This document shows, one piece after another, positions 20,109 to 28,841 of a stretch of DNA of 64,000 nt. The DNA lies in contig NZ_JACBXD010000004.1 of assembly GCF_013870525.1 (NCBI RefSeq), positions 1-64,000 on the forward strand, in the 5' to 3' direction. Below the pieces are notes generated by a model. It saw nothing but the letters and a program-made list of their open reading frames with translations, searched no databases and was not told the DNA's origin. The stretch is from Amycolatopsis pittospori. Its GTDB lineage: Bacteria; Actinomycetota; Actinomycetes; Mycobacteriales; Pseudonocardiaceae. Positions within the stretch are counted from its first letter, which is position 1; each line of letters starts with the position of its first letter. A program made the translations under genes and the position numbers.

Positions 20109-21701
20109 ATGTCATTGACCACCTCGCACCAACTTGACGAGATCAGTATCGACGGGCGCGAACTGACGATCAACGAGCTCGTGCTCGCCGCTCGATCTCC
20201 TGGTACGCAGGTGTTCGCGCTCTCCGAGGGGTCGAGGCGGCGCATCGAGGCATCCAACGACCTCAAGCACGAGCTTGTCACGTCCGGACTGCCGATCTAC
20301 GGCGTGACCGCCGGATTCGGCGACAGCAACACCCGTCAGGTTTCGAAGCACAAGACCGCCCAGCTTCAGGACAATCTGATCCGCTTCCTGTCCACGGGTG
20401 TGGGCCCGTACGCCACGCCGGAAGTCGCTCGGGCGACCATGGTCGTCCGAGCGAATTGCCTTGCCCGCGGGGCGTCCGGGGTACGCCCGGAACTCATTCA
20501 AACCATCGTGGACTGCCTCAACGCGGAGATCCTGCCACGTATCCCCGAGCGTGGCTCGGTAGGCGCCAGCGGTGACCTGGTCCCGCTGAGCTATCTGGCG
20601 GCCATGATCACCGGACAGGGCACGGTGACCCATCGAGGCACCCTCAAGCAAGCGGCGGAAGCGCTGCGAGAGTGCGGGATACAACCGCTCACCTTGGAGG
20701 CCAAGGAGGGCCTCGCGCTGGTGAACGGGACGTCTTTCTCTTCGGCGTACGCCGCGCTCGCCGTGCACGACGCCGAGCGAGTCGCCGAGGTCGCGGAGTG
20801 CTGCACCGCCATGGCGAGCCAGGTACTCGCCGGAAACCCCGGCCACTTCGCGGAATTCCTGTTTCAGCAGAAGCCGCATGACGGGCTGATGACCAGCGCC
20901 CGCGCCATCAGGCGGTTGCTCTCGTCCGTGGCCCCGATCGGCGAACCCGACATCCATCCCGATGTGAACTTCCGCGAACTCGAACACCCGATTCAAGACC
21001 GGTATTCGATTCGCTGTGCCCCGCACGTGATCGGGGTGGTGCGGGACACGGTCGGCTGGGTGCGTAACTGGCTCACCGTGGAGGTCAACTCCTCCAACGA
21101 CAATCCCTTGTTCGACGCGGCGTCCGGCACCGTCCACAATGGCGGAAACTTCTACGGTGGACACGTCAGTCAGGCGATGGACTCGGTGAAGACCGCCGTG
21201 GCCAGCGTCGGTGATCTCCTGGATCGCCAGCTCGAGCTGATCGTCGACGAAAAATTCAACAACGGGCTGACGCCGAACCTGATCCCGCGGCTCACCCACG
21301 ACAATTTCGAAGCCGGCCTCTTCCACGGGTTCAAGGGAATGCAGATCACCGCGTCCGCGCTGGCGGCGGAGGCTCTCAAGTGGACCATGCCCGCGACGTC
21401 GTTCTCCCGGTCGACCGAAGCGCACAACCAGGACAAGGTCAGCATGAGCACCATCGCGGCTCGTGACGCGCGCTCCGTCGTCGAGCTCGTGCAGCAGATC
21501 GCCGCGATCCAGCTGATCGCCCTGTGCCAGGCCGCCGACCTCCGCGGTCTCGAGTACCTCAGCAGCCCGACGTTGGCCGTCTACCACCAGATTCGTGCGG
21601 TATCCCCCTTTCTCGACCGTGACCGTCCGCTCGACGCGGATATCGAGCGGGTCAGCGCCCTCATCAAGTCCGGTGAACTGACCATCGACCCCAGGCCATG
21701 A
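20109..21701 (+). CDS. MIO-dependent aromatic amino acid ammonia-lyase, phenylalanine-type pocket
   Basis: A 530-residue HAL/PAL family protein. The MIO cofactor tripeptide Ala153-Ser154-Gly155 sits in SVGASGDLVPLSYLA; the family motifs YGVTAGFG, QDRYSIRC and NSSNDNPL are intact. The selectivity position reads LIRFLSTGVG, with Phe-Leu where tyrosine ammonia-lyases carry His and as in cyanobacterial PAL, so L-phenylalanine to trans-cinnamate is predicted. Related enzymes can act as 2,3-aminomutases, which cannot be excluded by eye. It is not next to other histidine-degradation genes. It follows the CCR by 33 bases, with AGGAG before the ATG, and overlaps the downstream ligase by four bases. 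Confidence 0.9.
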   Translation: MSLTTSHQLDEISIDGRELTINELVLAARSPGTQVFALSEGSRRRIEASNDLKHELVTSGLPIYGVTAGFGDSNTRQVSKHKTAQLQDNLIRFLSTGVGPYATPEVARATMVVRANCLARGASGVRPELIQTIVDCLNAEILPRIPERGSVGASGDLVPLSYLAAMITGQGTVTHRGTLKQAAEALRECGIQPLTLEAKEGLALVNGTSFSSAYAALAVHDAERVAEVAECCTAMASQVLAGNPGHFAEFLFQQKPHDGLMTSARAIRRLLSSVAPIGEPDIHPDVNFRELEHPIQDRYSIRCAPHVIGVVRDTVGWVRNWLTVEVNSSNDNPLFDAASGTVHNGGNFYGGHVSQAMDSVKTAVASVGDLLDRQLELIVDEKFNNGLTPNLIPRLTHDNFEAGLFHGFKGMQITASALAAEALKWTMPATSFSRSTEAHNQDKVSMSTIAARDARSVVELVQQIAAIQLIALCQAADLRGLEYLSSPTLAVYHQIRAVSPFLDRDRPLDADIERVSALIKSGELTIDPRP

Positions 21702-23491
21702 ATCCGGTCTTCGCGGAACCGGCGATCACCTGCGAGAACAGATCGGACGGCGTACGAATCCTTCGCTCCACCGAGCCGGTCGGAGCCTACCCGGATTCGC
21801 TCGCCGATCCGCTCCGCACCTGGGCACGTAAGACGCCCCGGCAAGTCCTCGCGGCCGAACGTACTTCGGCCGGCGGCTGGCTTCCGATTTCGTATGGTGA
21901 AGCGAGAACTCGGGTCGACGCGCTCGCTCAGGCGTTGCTCGATCGGGGCCTCGGACGGGAAAACCCCTTACTCGTGTTGTCCGGAAACACGATCAACCAC
22001 CTCCTGCTCACGCTGGCGTGCTACACCATCGGAGCACCGATCGTCCCGGTGAGCGTGGCGTACTCGCTACGGTCGGACACCCACGTCCGCCTGCGGGCGA
22101 TCACCGAACTCGTGCGCCCCGGCCTGGTGTACGCCGAGGATGGTGAGCTGTTCGGCGCCGCACTCGAAGCCGTGACCGCCGTCGACGGCCCGGCCTGTCG
22201 CGAGCTGGTGGCCCGTAACGCGCGAGGACCACGCCACGAGTCGATCGACGAGCTGCTGCGGACAACGGTGTCCGCCGATGTCGATCGAGCGTTCCGGTCC
22301 GTGAACGGTGACGACGTCGCCAAGATCCTTTTCACCTCGGGGTCGACGGACGTCCCCAAGGGCGTGCTCAATACGCACGCCATGCTGGGCGCCAACCAGC
22401 AGATGCTCCGGCAGATCTGGCCGTTCGTGACGAAGACCCCGCCGGTGCTGACCGATTGGTTGCCGTGGAGCCACACCTTCGGCGGCAACCACAACCTGCA
22501 TCTCGCGCTGTGCAACGGCGGAACTCTCCACATCGACAACGGAAAGCCGACCCCGGACCTCTTCGACCACACCCTCGAGGCACTGCGATCCGCGCCTCCC
22601 ACCATTTGTGTCAATGTCCCGGCCGGCTACGCCATGCTCGTTCATCGGCTCGAGCAGGACCACGCATTCGCGTCGCAGGTCTTCAGTGCGGCCGAACTGA
22701 TCCTCTATGCCGGAGCCGCTCTCGACAGCAGTCTTCGGGGTCGGCTGCGGCGGCTTGCGAAAAAGGCGACCGGACGCGATATCCCGGTGGTCTCGTCATG
22801 GGGAGCGACCGAAACGGGACCGGCCGCGACTTCGACCTACGGCTCGGTCCACGACGGCATAGGTGTGCCACTGCCCGGGGTATCGGTAAAGCTCGTGCCC
22901 TACGGTTCCCGTCAGGAAATCCGAGTGCTCAGCCCTTCGGTGACCGCGGGCTACGTCGGCATTGCGAACGACAACATGTTCGACGACGAAGGATATTACC
23001 GCACTGGTGACGCTGTCCGGCCCCTCGACGACAACGACCCTCGCGAAGGCTTGATGTTCGATGGCCGTATCGCCGAGGATTTCAAGCTGTCCAGCGGAAC
23101 CTGGGTCGCGCCCGGGCGTCTCAGAGAGACCTTGCTCGCCACGACCGAGATCTTGGCCGACGCGGTGGTGGTTGGAGCGGACCGGTCGTCGGTCTCGGCG
23201 TTGTGCTGGCTTCGCGCCGGCCGGCACAGCGACGATCCGGACGTACGGCTGTACCTCGCGCGCAAGCTGGCCGAGCTGAATCAGGGCGCGGGATCGGCCT
23301 CGCGGATCGAACGTCTGTTACTGGTCGCCGAGCCGCCCAGCCTCGATCACGGTGAAATCACCGACAAGGGGTACATCAACCAGCGCGCCGTCGTCACCCG
23401 GCGAGCAGCTCTCATTGCTTCGTTGTACCAGGAGCCGATTGATCCTGCTGTGGTCCACCCGGCGTACGCGGCGACGGTTCCGGAGGGCTAG
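21698..23491 (+). CDS. Aryl-CoA ligase of the feruloyl-CoA synthetase type
   Basis: A 597-residue ANL ligase that begins in an ATGA overlap with the ammonia-lyase stop. The P-loop is FTSGSTDVPKGV, with Asp replacing the usual Gly, followed by DWLPWSHTFGGNHN and SSWGATETGPAAT, both typical of the feruloyl/benzoyl-CoA synthetase branch. The C-terminal catalytic Lys lies in EITDKGYINQ. Translational coupling to a predicted cinnamate-forming lyase makes cinnamate the likely substrate, giving cinnamoyl-CoA for the CCR encoded two genes upstream. Substrate choice is inferred from context. Confidence 0.88.
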   Translation: MNPVFAEPAITCENRSDGVRILRSTEPVGAYPDSLADPLRTWARKTPRQVLAAERTSAGGWLPISYGEARTRVDALAQALLDRGLGRENPLLVLSGNTINHLLLTLACYTIGAPIVPVSVAYSLRSDTHVRLRAITELVRPGLVYAEDGELFGAALEAVTAVDGPACRELVARNARGPRHESIDELLRTTVSADVDRAFRSVNGDDVAKILFTSGSTDVPKGVLNTHAMLGANQQMLRQIWPFVTKTPPVLTDWLPWSHTFGGNHNLHLALCNGGTLHIDNGKPTPDLFDHTLEALRSAPPTICVNVPAGYAMLVHRLEQDHAFASQVFSAAELILYAGAALDSSLRGRLRRLAKKATGRDIPVVSSWGATETGPAATSTYGSVHDGIGVPLPGVSVKLVPYGSRQEIRVLSPSVTAGYVGIANDNMFDDEGYYRTGDAVRPLDDNDPREGLMFDGRIAEDFKLSSGTWVAPGRLRETLLATTEILADAVVVGADRSSVSALCWLRAGRHSDDPDVRLYLARKLAELNQGAGSASRIERLLLVAEPPSLDHGEITDKGYINQRAVVTRRAALIASLYQEPIDPAVVHPAYAATVPEG

Positions 23492-23863
23492 CCGACAGTG
23501 GCCGGAATGGTGAGGGCCGCTGGTTCGAAACCTTCGCCAAGATCGGCGTCGGTGTGAGTGCCAGGCATACAGCGTTCCGCCACAGCGTCGGGCGCCTCGT
23601 CTCCGGTAGCAAGGACGGGAATCGCCCGATCGGTTGACGGCCGCGCCAAACGCGACGCCGACACCGCGACACCATCACGCAGCGCTGAGCACGACTCCAC
23701 CTCCCGGCGGGAGTCTCGCAGAGCCACTCGCGACGCAGTCACGCTTCGTCGTCGAACAGCGCCTATCGGCCATGCACTGCGAGCATGGGCACTTTGACGT
23801 GATCCACTCCGGCCCAGTTGACTTCGTGTTCATTCCGGGAACGCGTCCGGACCAGCGGGGAGG
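23492..23863. other. Gene-free gap between the CCR operon and the HMGL-like gene
   Basis: 372 bases with no convincing ORF. CTCCC/GGGAG (23701-23713) is a short stem. GGGGAGG at 23857-23863 directly abuts the first ATG of the next gene. No TAGGGG pair is present, unlike the other cluster promoters. Confidence 0.4.
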
Positions 23864-25108
23864 ATGAGCAGGACGATGGGGATGCCGGATCTGGTCAGGG
23901 AATCCGCGCTGGGCGGACGTTTGGTGTTGTGGGAGGAGTCGGCTCGCGACGGCGCCCAGGGCAAAACCCTGATGAGTGCGGACTTCCGCGTACGGCTGGC
24001 TCGGGAACAGGGCCTGGTGTTCGGCGGTGACGGACCGAGGCACGTGGTGTTCGCGGCCGGGTTTCCCGCGGTGTGCGCGGAGGAGTTCGCTGCCACCCGC
24101 CGAGTCGCGCTGGAAGCGGCCGGATCCGTGAGCCCGGCCGCGGTCTGCCGCGCCACCCCCGACGATGTCCGGCAGGCCTGCGATGCGGTACGGGGTGCGC
24201 CGAACGCGCGGGTGATGATCGTGGTGCCCGCGTCCGACGAGATGGCCGACGCGATGGTGCACCGCCCCGCGTTCGAAGCGCTCACCGAGTCCGTCGCGCT
24301 CGTGCACTCCGTACGCGACGGCGGTAGTGGCGTCATCCCGGACGTGTGTTTCGCCGACGCGCCCCGCGCCGACCTCGACGTGATGGCCGACACCGCGAAC
24401 ACCTTGACCGCGGCGGGCGCCGGGGTGATCGTCGTCGCCGACACCACCGGCGATCTGCTCACCGAGCACTGTGCCGCGCTGTTCCAGGGCCTGCTCGAAC
24501 GGGTAGGCGCGGACGTGGTCCTGGCGTCACACCTGCACAACGACCTGGGTCTCGGCCTGGCGAACACCTTGGCAGCGGTCCGGGCCGGGGTCCGGGTCGT
24601 TTCGAGCTCGTGGCTGGGCGTCGCCGAGCGCAGCGGCATGGTCGCCACCGAACAGATCCTGTTCCTGCTCGCCCAGCGCGCCGCCGAACTGCTGGGCGAG
24701 GCCGACCTCTGGCATACCGCGCCCGACTTGACCAGGATTCCCGCGATCGCCCGCTCGGTGTCGGCGGAGACCGGCTTGCCGCTGACCGTGACCACGCCGA
24801 TCGTCGGCACCGGCGTCGGCACGATCTCCACCGGAACGCCGTTCGTGCGGCCGGAAACGTTCCAGCCCTACGACCCCGCGATCCTGGGCATCGAGCCGGC
24901 CGTCGTACTGACCCACCTCGCCAGCGCCCGGGTCCTGCGCGCCGTCGGTGAACTCGCCGGGCTGGTACTCGACCGCGCGGAGACGGCGGCCGCCTTGGAA
25001 TGGGTTAAGGCGGAAGCGTTCCGCCGCAACGAAGCCGTCATCCCGGTCGAGAGCCTGGTCGGGTTCGTCGACGCGTTCCGCGCGACCGCACCGGTGGCGG
25101 CGACGTGA
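23864..25108 (+). CDS. HMGL-like (DRE-TIM metallolyase) family enzyme, substrate unknown
   Basis: A 414-residue (beta/alpha)8 enzyme of the HMG-CoA lyase / isopropylmalate / homocitrate synthase superfamily. SARDGAQGKT near residue 25 is the RDGxQ metal-binding loop, and HLHNDLGLGLAN near 225 supplies the metal-binding HxHND. GVAERSGM replaces the usual GxGERxGN cysteine-loop region. It lacks the C-terminal regulatory domain of leucine-pathway LeuA. The first ATG touches the Shine-Dalgarno sequence, so ATG 23876 or 23882 may be the real start. It overlaps a YrdC-like gene by four bases (GTGA), an uncommon partner. It could make or split a 2-hydroxy acid as a building block; the substrate is not recognisable. 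Confidence 0.82.
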   Translation: MSRTMGMPDLVRESALGGRLVLWEESARDGAQGKTLMSADFRVRLAREQGLVFGGDGPRHVVFAAGFPAVCAEEFAATRRVALEAAGSVSPAAVCRATPDDVRQACDAVRGAPNARVMIVVPASDEMADAMVHRPAFEALTESVALVHSVRDGGSGVIPDVCFADAPRADLDVMADTANTLTAAGAGVIVVADTTGDLLTEHCAALFQGLLERVGADVVLASHLHNDLGLGLANTLAAVRAGVRVVSSSWLGVAERSGMVATEQILFLLAQRAAELLGEADLWHTAPDLTRIPAIARSVSAETGLPLTVTTPIVGTGVGTISTGTPFVRPETFQPYDPAILGIEPAVVLTHLASARVLRAVGELAGLVLDRAETAAALEWVKAEAFRRNEAVIPVESLVGFVDAFRATAPVAAT

Positions 25109-25767
25109 CACCACCGGACCCGGCGCTCGTGGAGCCGGCTGCGGCCGCCGACGCGCTGAGGGCGGGCTCTGCAGTCGTGTTTCCCAATCCGTACCCGTTG
25201 ACCTCCGTGGTCGCCGCGACCTCGCCCGATGTCGTCAACACCGCCAAAGGTCGCCCCGCGGACCAGGCCGTCGCGCTGTGGCTGGTCGACGACGAGCGTT
25301 GGACCGAGTTCGCCGACGCGCTCGACCTCGACAACGCCACCCGTGGCCTCGCCCGTGACCTCCTGGTGCACGAGCGGCTGACGTTGTTGCTGCCGCTGGT
25401 GACCGCCCGGGTGCCGGACTGGGCGTCGCCGGCCACTCGCGATGGCCATGCCCTCGTATTCGGCGCCTGCTGGGATCCGCTGCGCCCGATCCTCACCGGC
25501 ATCGGGCACCTGCACGTCAGCAGCGCCAACCGAACCGGGCACCGGCCCGCGGCGACTCCCGCCGAGGCGCGCGCGATGTTCCCACCGGAAGTCCACGTCC
25601 TCGACGCCACCGACGGCTCGCCCGACGCCGGGCGCGCGGCGACCACCACCCTGCGCGTCAGCCGGCACCACGGGCTGGCGCATACCCGGTCCGGCGCTCA
25701 GGACCGCGACCACAGCGGGCCCGACGCCTACCTCGCGCATTTGCACGCCAGCTACAGCGCGCCGTGA
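25105..25767 (+). CDS. Sua5/YciO/YrdC-like protein
   Basis: A 220-residue protein with the YrdC fold signature: FPNPYPLTSV in place of the usual P-T-E-T-x-Y-G-L strand, the basic nucleotide motif AKGRPADQ (KxR), and SSANRTGHRP matching the S-A-N-x-S-G motif. YrdC enzymes bind ATP, and Sua5 makes threonylcarbamoyl-AMP. The N-terminal strand is divergent, so this is more likely a specialised paralogue than the housekeeping tRNA enzyme. GTG 25105 overlaps the HMGL-like stop, so the two are co-translated and may act in one pathway. A role as carbamoyl-adenylate former is conjecture. Confidence 0.78.
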   Translation: MTPPDPALVEPAAAADALRAGSAVVFPNPYPLTSVVAATSPDVVNTAKGRPADQAVALWLVDDERWTEFADALDLDNATRGLARDLLVHERLTLLLPLVTARVPDWASPATRDGHALVFGACWDPLRPILTGIGHLHVSSANRTGHRPAATPAEARAMFPPEVHVLDATDGSPDAGRAATTTLRVSRHHGLAHTRSGAQDRDHSGPDAYLAHLHASYSAP

Positions 25768-25924
25768 GCATCGGTCGACACGCCGCAGAGGGCCGGGATC
25801 GGCAACGGTTGCGCTGTCCTGATCTCCGTTGACCGACGGCATCTCAAGGCTGGCTCGGGGAGATGCCGAGGCGATCGGCGTTACCCCCGCGGCCTCGCCC
25901 GCCGGGGTAATACGATGGCCCGCG

Positions 25925-26782
25925 ATGACACCGCCGGACCGTCCCGAATGGCGATCACGCGCGTGGCTGGCCGCCTCCACGGTGCTGGTCGTAGCCGTGG
26001 TCGTGCTGCTGGCCGTCGGCGCGAATGGGCGAGGCGCGGTCGTAGTGCCGATTCTCGTCGTGGCCACGGCCATCGGAGTGACGACGTGGACGCTGGTTCG
26101 CGCGCGCAAGCGGCGCCTCGACTACGAGGCACGCCTCACCGCTTGGGCGGCGGAGCACGCCACGCACCATGAGCGGCTCCGGATCGCCCGGGAACTCCAC
26201 GACATCGTCTCCCACGGCCTCGGCGTGATCACCCTGCGAGCCAGTGCGGCGAGGCGGGTCCAAGGAGACACCCGGGAAGCCGAACACGAGCAGGCGCTCA
26301 TCGACATCGAGCACGCGAGCCGGGACGCGGTCACCGAACTCCGGCGTATGCTGGCCGTGCTTCGCGACCCTGCCGAGTACGACGCACCGTTGTGGCCCGT
26401 GCGGAACCTGTCGGATCTTCCGGCCATCGTCGAGGCCGCCCGATCGCTGGGCCTGGCGCCGCGGCTGGACGTCGGTGAACTCGGGGACGTCTCCCCTGGG
26501 GTACAGGCGACAATCTGTGAGATCGTCCGCGAAGCCGTCGCGAACACCGCGCGGTACGCCGGACCGACGAGCGCTCACATCGGTCTACGGCGTGACAGCG
26601 ACACGATCGTCGTGACCGTCGAGGACGACGGGCCGCGAGGCGCCTGGTCCCCCACCCACGGTGCGGGCCACGGCCTGGCGGGGCTTCGAGAACGTGCCGA
26701 GGTGCTCGGCGGCAGCCTGCACGCGGCACCGGCCGGGACCGGATTCCGGCTCACTGCACGGTTACCCGACGGAGCATGGTGA
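25925..26782 (+). CDS. Two-component sensor histidine kinase (HisKA_3, NarL/DesK type)
   Basis: About 285 residues. Two membrane helices (about 14-33 and 39-58) with almost no external loop are followed by a HisKA_3 dimerisation domain with phospho-acceptor His92 in ARELHDIVSH, and a HATPase_c domain ending in GHGLAGLRERAEVLGG. The tiny extracellular part suggests it senses within the membrane, like DesK/LiaS kinases. The open frame extends to 25829, but ATG 25925 begins the conserved protein; its ribosome site is weak. It overlaps the response regulator gene by seven bases and faces a convergent ABC operon that may be its target. Confidence 0.88.
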   Translation: MTPPDRPEWRSRAWLAASTVLVVAVVVLLAVGANGRGAVVVPILVVATAIGVTTWTLVRARKRRLDYEARLTAWAAEHATHHERLRIARELHDIVSHGLGVITLRASAARRVQGDTREAEHEQALIDIEHASRDAVTELRRMLAVLRDPAEYDAPLWPVRNLSDLPAIVEAARSLGLAPRLDVGELGDVSPGVQATICEIVREAVANTARYAGPTSAHIGLRRDSDTIVVTVEDDGPRGAWSPTHGAGHGLAGLRERAEVLGGSLHAAPAGTGFRLTARLPDGAW

Positions 26783-27456
26783 CGAATCCCGAACAGCCAT
26801 CGATCCGGGTCCTGCTCGCCGACGACCAACGGCTGCTGCGGCACAGCCTGGCGATCATCATCGGCGCCTCGCCGGACATGGTCGTCGTCGGACAGGCCGA
26901 GGACGGGACGCAAGCGGTGGAGATGGCGCGGCGGCTGAGCCCGGACGTCGTGCTGATGGACATCCGCATGCCCGGCCAGGACGGCATCGTGGCCACCAAG
27001 GAGATCAGCGCCTGCCCCGACCTGTCCGGGACCAGGATCCTCGTGCTGAGCATGTTCGAACTGGACGAGTACGTATATGGTGCGCTTCGCGCGGGGGCGA
27101 GCGGTTTTCTGCTCAAGGACACCGAACCCGACGAGCTCATCGCCGCCGTCCGCCGGACGCATGCCGGCGAATCCCTTTTCGCGCCGGGCATCCTCACCCG
27201 GTTGATCGAGCATTACGTCGCGGCGCCGCCGCACCGGAGCCCACACCCGCCCGCCGGGCTGACCCAGCGTGAGATCGAGATCCTCACGCTCGTCGGCCGC
27301 GGGTTGTCCAACACCGAGATCGCCGAGACGCTGACCATCTCCGTCAAGACGGTGAAGACGCACATCAGCCGGTTGCTGAGCAAGCTGTCGGCCCGGGACC
27401 GCGCTCAGCTGGTGATCACGGCGTACGACCGGGGCCTGGTGGTTCCGCGAAGCTGA
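26776..27456 (+). CDS. Two-component response regulator, NarL/FixJ family
   Basis: A 226-residue regulator. The receiver domain has acidic pocket ADD (15-17), phospho-acceptor Asp62 in VVLMDIRMPG and the conserved Lys in FLLKDTEPDE. The C-terminal LuxR-type HTH lies at about 160-215 (LTQREIEILTLVGRGLSNTEI, then KTVKTHISRLLSKL). It is translationally coupled to the kinase and ends nine bases from the convergent ABC permease stop. Pairs like this commonly control an adjacent ABC transporter; that target is inferred. Confidence 0.93.
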   Translation: MVTNPEQPSIRVLLADDQRLLRHSLAIIIGASPDMVVVGQAEDGTQAVEMARRLSPDVVLMDIRMPGQDGIVATKEISACPDLSGTRILVLSMFELDEYVYGALRAGASGFLLKDTEPDELIAAVRRTHAGESLFAPGILTRLIEHYVAAPPHRSPHPPAGLTQREIEILTLVGRGLSNTEIAETLTISVKTVKTHISRLLSKLSARDRAQLVITAYDRGLVVPRS

Positions 27457-27465
27457 GGCACGCCG

Positions 27466-28107
27466 TCAAGCGTCCCGCAGACGGAACATGGTCGCGGAGA
27501 ACCCCACCGCGACGAGCGCCCAGCCCAGCACGACGAGCGCCCAGCCCAGCACGACGATCGGACCGCCGATCGCGACGAGGTCGTGACCGGCGGCGTCCGG
27601 CAGGTATGCCGCGAACGTGACTCGATCCCGGAGAAGCGGGCCCACGATGAAGTAGTAGCCGAGCAGCCCGGCCATCGCCGGAACACTCCGCCGCGAGACC
27701 GTCGCGACAGCGGCGGACAGCACAGCGGTCAGCGCGAGATAGGCACTCGCTCCCACCGCGGCGGACCAGGGCCCACCGGCCACCAGGAGGCCGGCCGACA
27801 CGGTGAAGATGGCCGCGGGGACGCTCACGATCAGCAAGGCGGCCATTTTGGCCAGATGCTGGGCGATCCGGCGTGGCATGGCGATGAGAGTCAGGTGGAT
27901 CTGGCCGTCGCCGTACTCCGACGTCGCGGCGATGACGCCGAGGACGATGAACCCCGCCTGCGTGTAGCCGACGGGTGAGACGCCCTGCCGCGAAAACGCG
28001 ATCGCGAGGACCGCCGAGGCGCCGATCGCGCCCAGCACAGTGCAGTACGTCGCCGGCAGGCTGAGCAGTTTGAGTATCTCGGCGCGGACCGCCCTGCGGC
28101 CCGTCAC
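27466..28107 (-). CDS. ABC-2 type transporter permease (second subunit)
   Basis: About 213 residues with six hydrophobic segments and the motif ATSEYGDGQIHLTL, common in ABC-2 permeases (compare VSSEYTTEGESAGG in its partner). Start GTG 28107 overlaps the upstream permease stop (GTGA) and has GGAGGG before it; a longer in-frame start exists but has no such site. The last membrane segment contains an exact seven-residue duplication (VVLGWAL twice) caused by a 21-base tandem repeat. It is the last gene of a three-gene ABC operon. Confidence 0.85.
   Translation of the reverse strand: MTGRRAVRAEILKLLSLPATYCTVLGAIGASAVLAIAFSRQGVSPVGYTQAGFIVLGVIAATSEYGDGQIHLTLIAMPRRIAQHLAKMAALLIVSVPAAIFTVSAGLLVAGGPWSAAVGASAYLALTAVLSAAVATVSRRSVPAMAGLLGYYFIVGPLLRDRVTFAAYLPDAAGHDLVAIGGPIVVLGWALVVLGWALVAVGFSATMFRLRDA
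27511..27552. repeat. Exact 21-base tandem duplication inside the permease gene
   Basis: Unit 27511-27531 is repeated without change at 27532-27552. It encodes two copies of a hydrophobic heptad in the final membrane helix. The absence of silent differences points to a recent slippage event. Confidence 0.8.
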
Positions 28108-28841
28108 GCGTCCCTCCCGCGGAAGACCAGGAAACCCGCGGCGAGCAACGCCACAACCCATGCCGCCATCACCAGGCCGCCGGTGACCGGCGAGAGCTGG
28201 ACGGGCAGATCCACCCGCTTGATGAACATACGAATCCCGGCCAGGTCGGGGAAGAAGACGGCCAGCGGCGTGAGTTTCGCGAGCAGGTAGGTGACCGTGA
28301 CCACCGACGTGTTCAGGATCAGCACGGTGAGCGGCAGGATTCCGTTACGCGTCAGGAAAGTCAGACCTGACGCGAGCAGCGCCGTCAGTACCCAGTAGAG
28401 GACGACTCCGGGCAGACGCCCGACGCCGCTGACGCCGATTCCCTCACCCAGCAGTACTTCGACCGTCATCAGGGTGACGGCCGAGGAGACCGCCGCCATG
28501 GTGGCGACCACGGTGATCACCGCCGTCAGCTTCGCGATCAGCAACCGCCGCCGCGACGGCACGGCCGTGAGGCTCGTGGTGATCTGGCGTCCGCCACCGG
28601 CGCTCTCCCCCTCTGTGGTGTATTCGCTGCTCACCGCGACGACGCCCAGGATCACCGCCCCCACCACGCCGAACGCGAGTTCCTGAAACCCGATGTCCGT
28701 GTTGCCGCCGCGACCGGCCGCGACCGCCGACTTCGCGTTGAGGAACGTGAAGGCGGCCGGGACCACAACACCGACGGCGAACGCGGCCCAGACCGCCGGC
28801 AGGCCGACGAGCTTGCGCAGCTCGCCCCGATAAGCCCTCAT
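28104..28841 (-). CDS. ABC-2 type transporter permease (first subunit)
   Basis: A 245-residue protein with about six membrane segments, starting at ATG 28841 in an overlap with the ATPase stop (ATGA). It is homologous in layout to the next permease (RGELRKLVGLPAVWA versus RAEILKLLSLPATY at the N-termini), so the transporter is probably a heterodimer of paralogues. Function of the exporter is unknown; BcrAB/LiaRS-like peptide-antibiotic response is one possibility given the neighbouring two-component genes. Confidence 0.86.
   Translation of the reverse strand: MRAYRGELRKLVGLPAVWAAFAVGVVVPAAFTFLNAKSAVAAGRGGNTDIGFQELAFGVVGAVILGVVAVSSEYTTEGESAGGGRQITTSLTAVPSRRRLLIAKLTAVITVVATMAAVSSAVTLMTVEVLLGEGIGVSGVGRLPGVVLYWVLTALLASGLTFLTRNGILPLTVLILNTSVVTVTYLLAKLTPLAVFFPDLAGIRMFIKRVDLPVQLSPVTGGLVMAAWVVALLAAGFLVFRGRDA

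Noticed and set aside
20109..21701. Histidine ammonia-lyase (hutH)
   Set aside because: No hut genes are adjacent and the selectivity loop has Phe-Leu rather than the Ser-His of histidine enzymes. The operon partners are a CCR and an aryl-CoA ligase.
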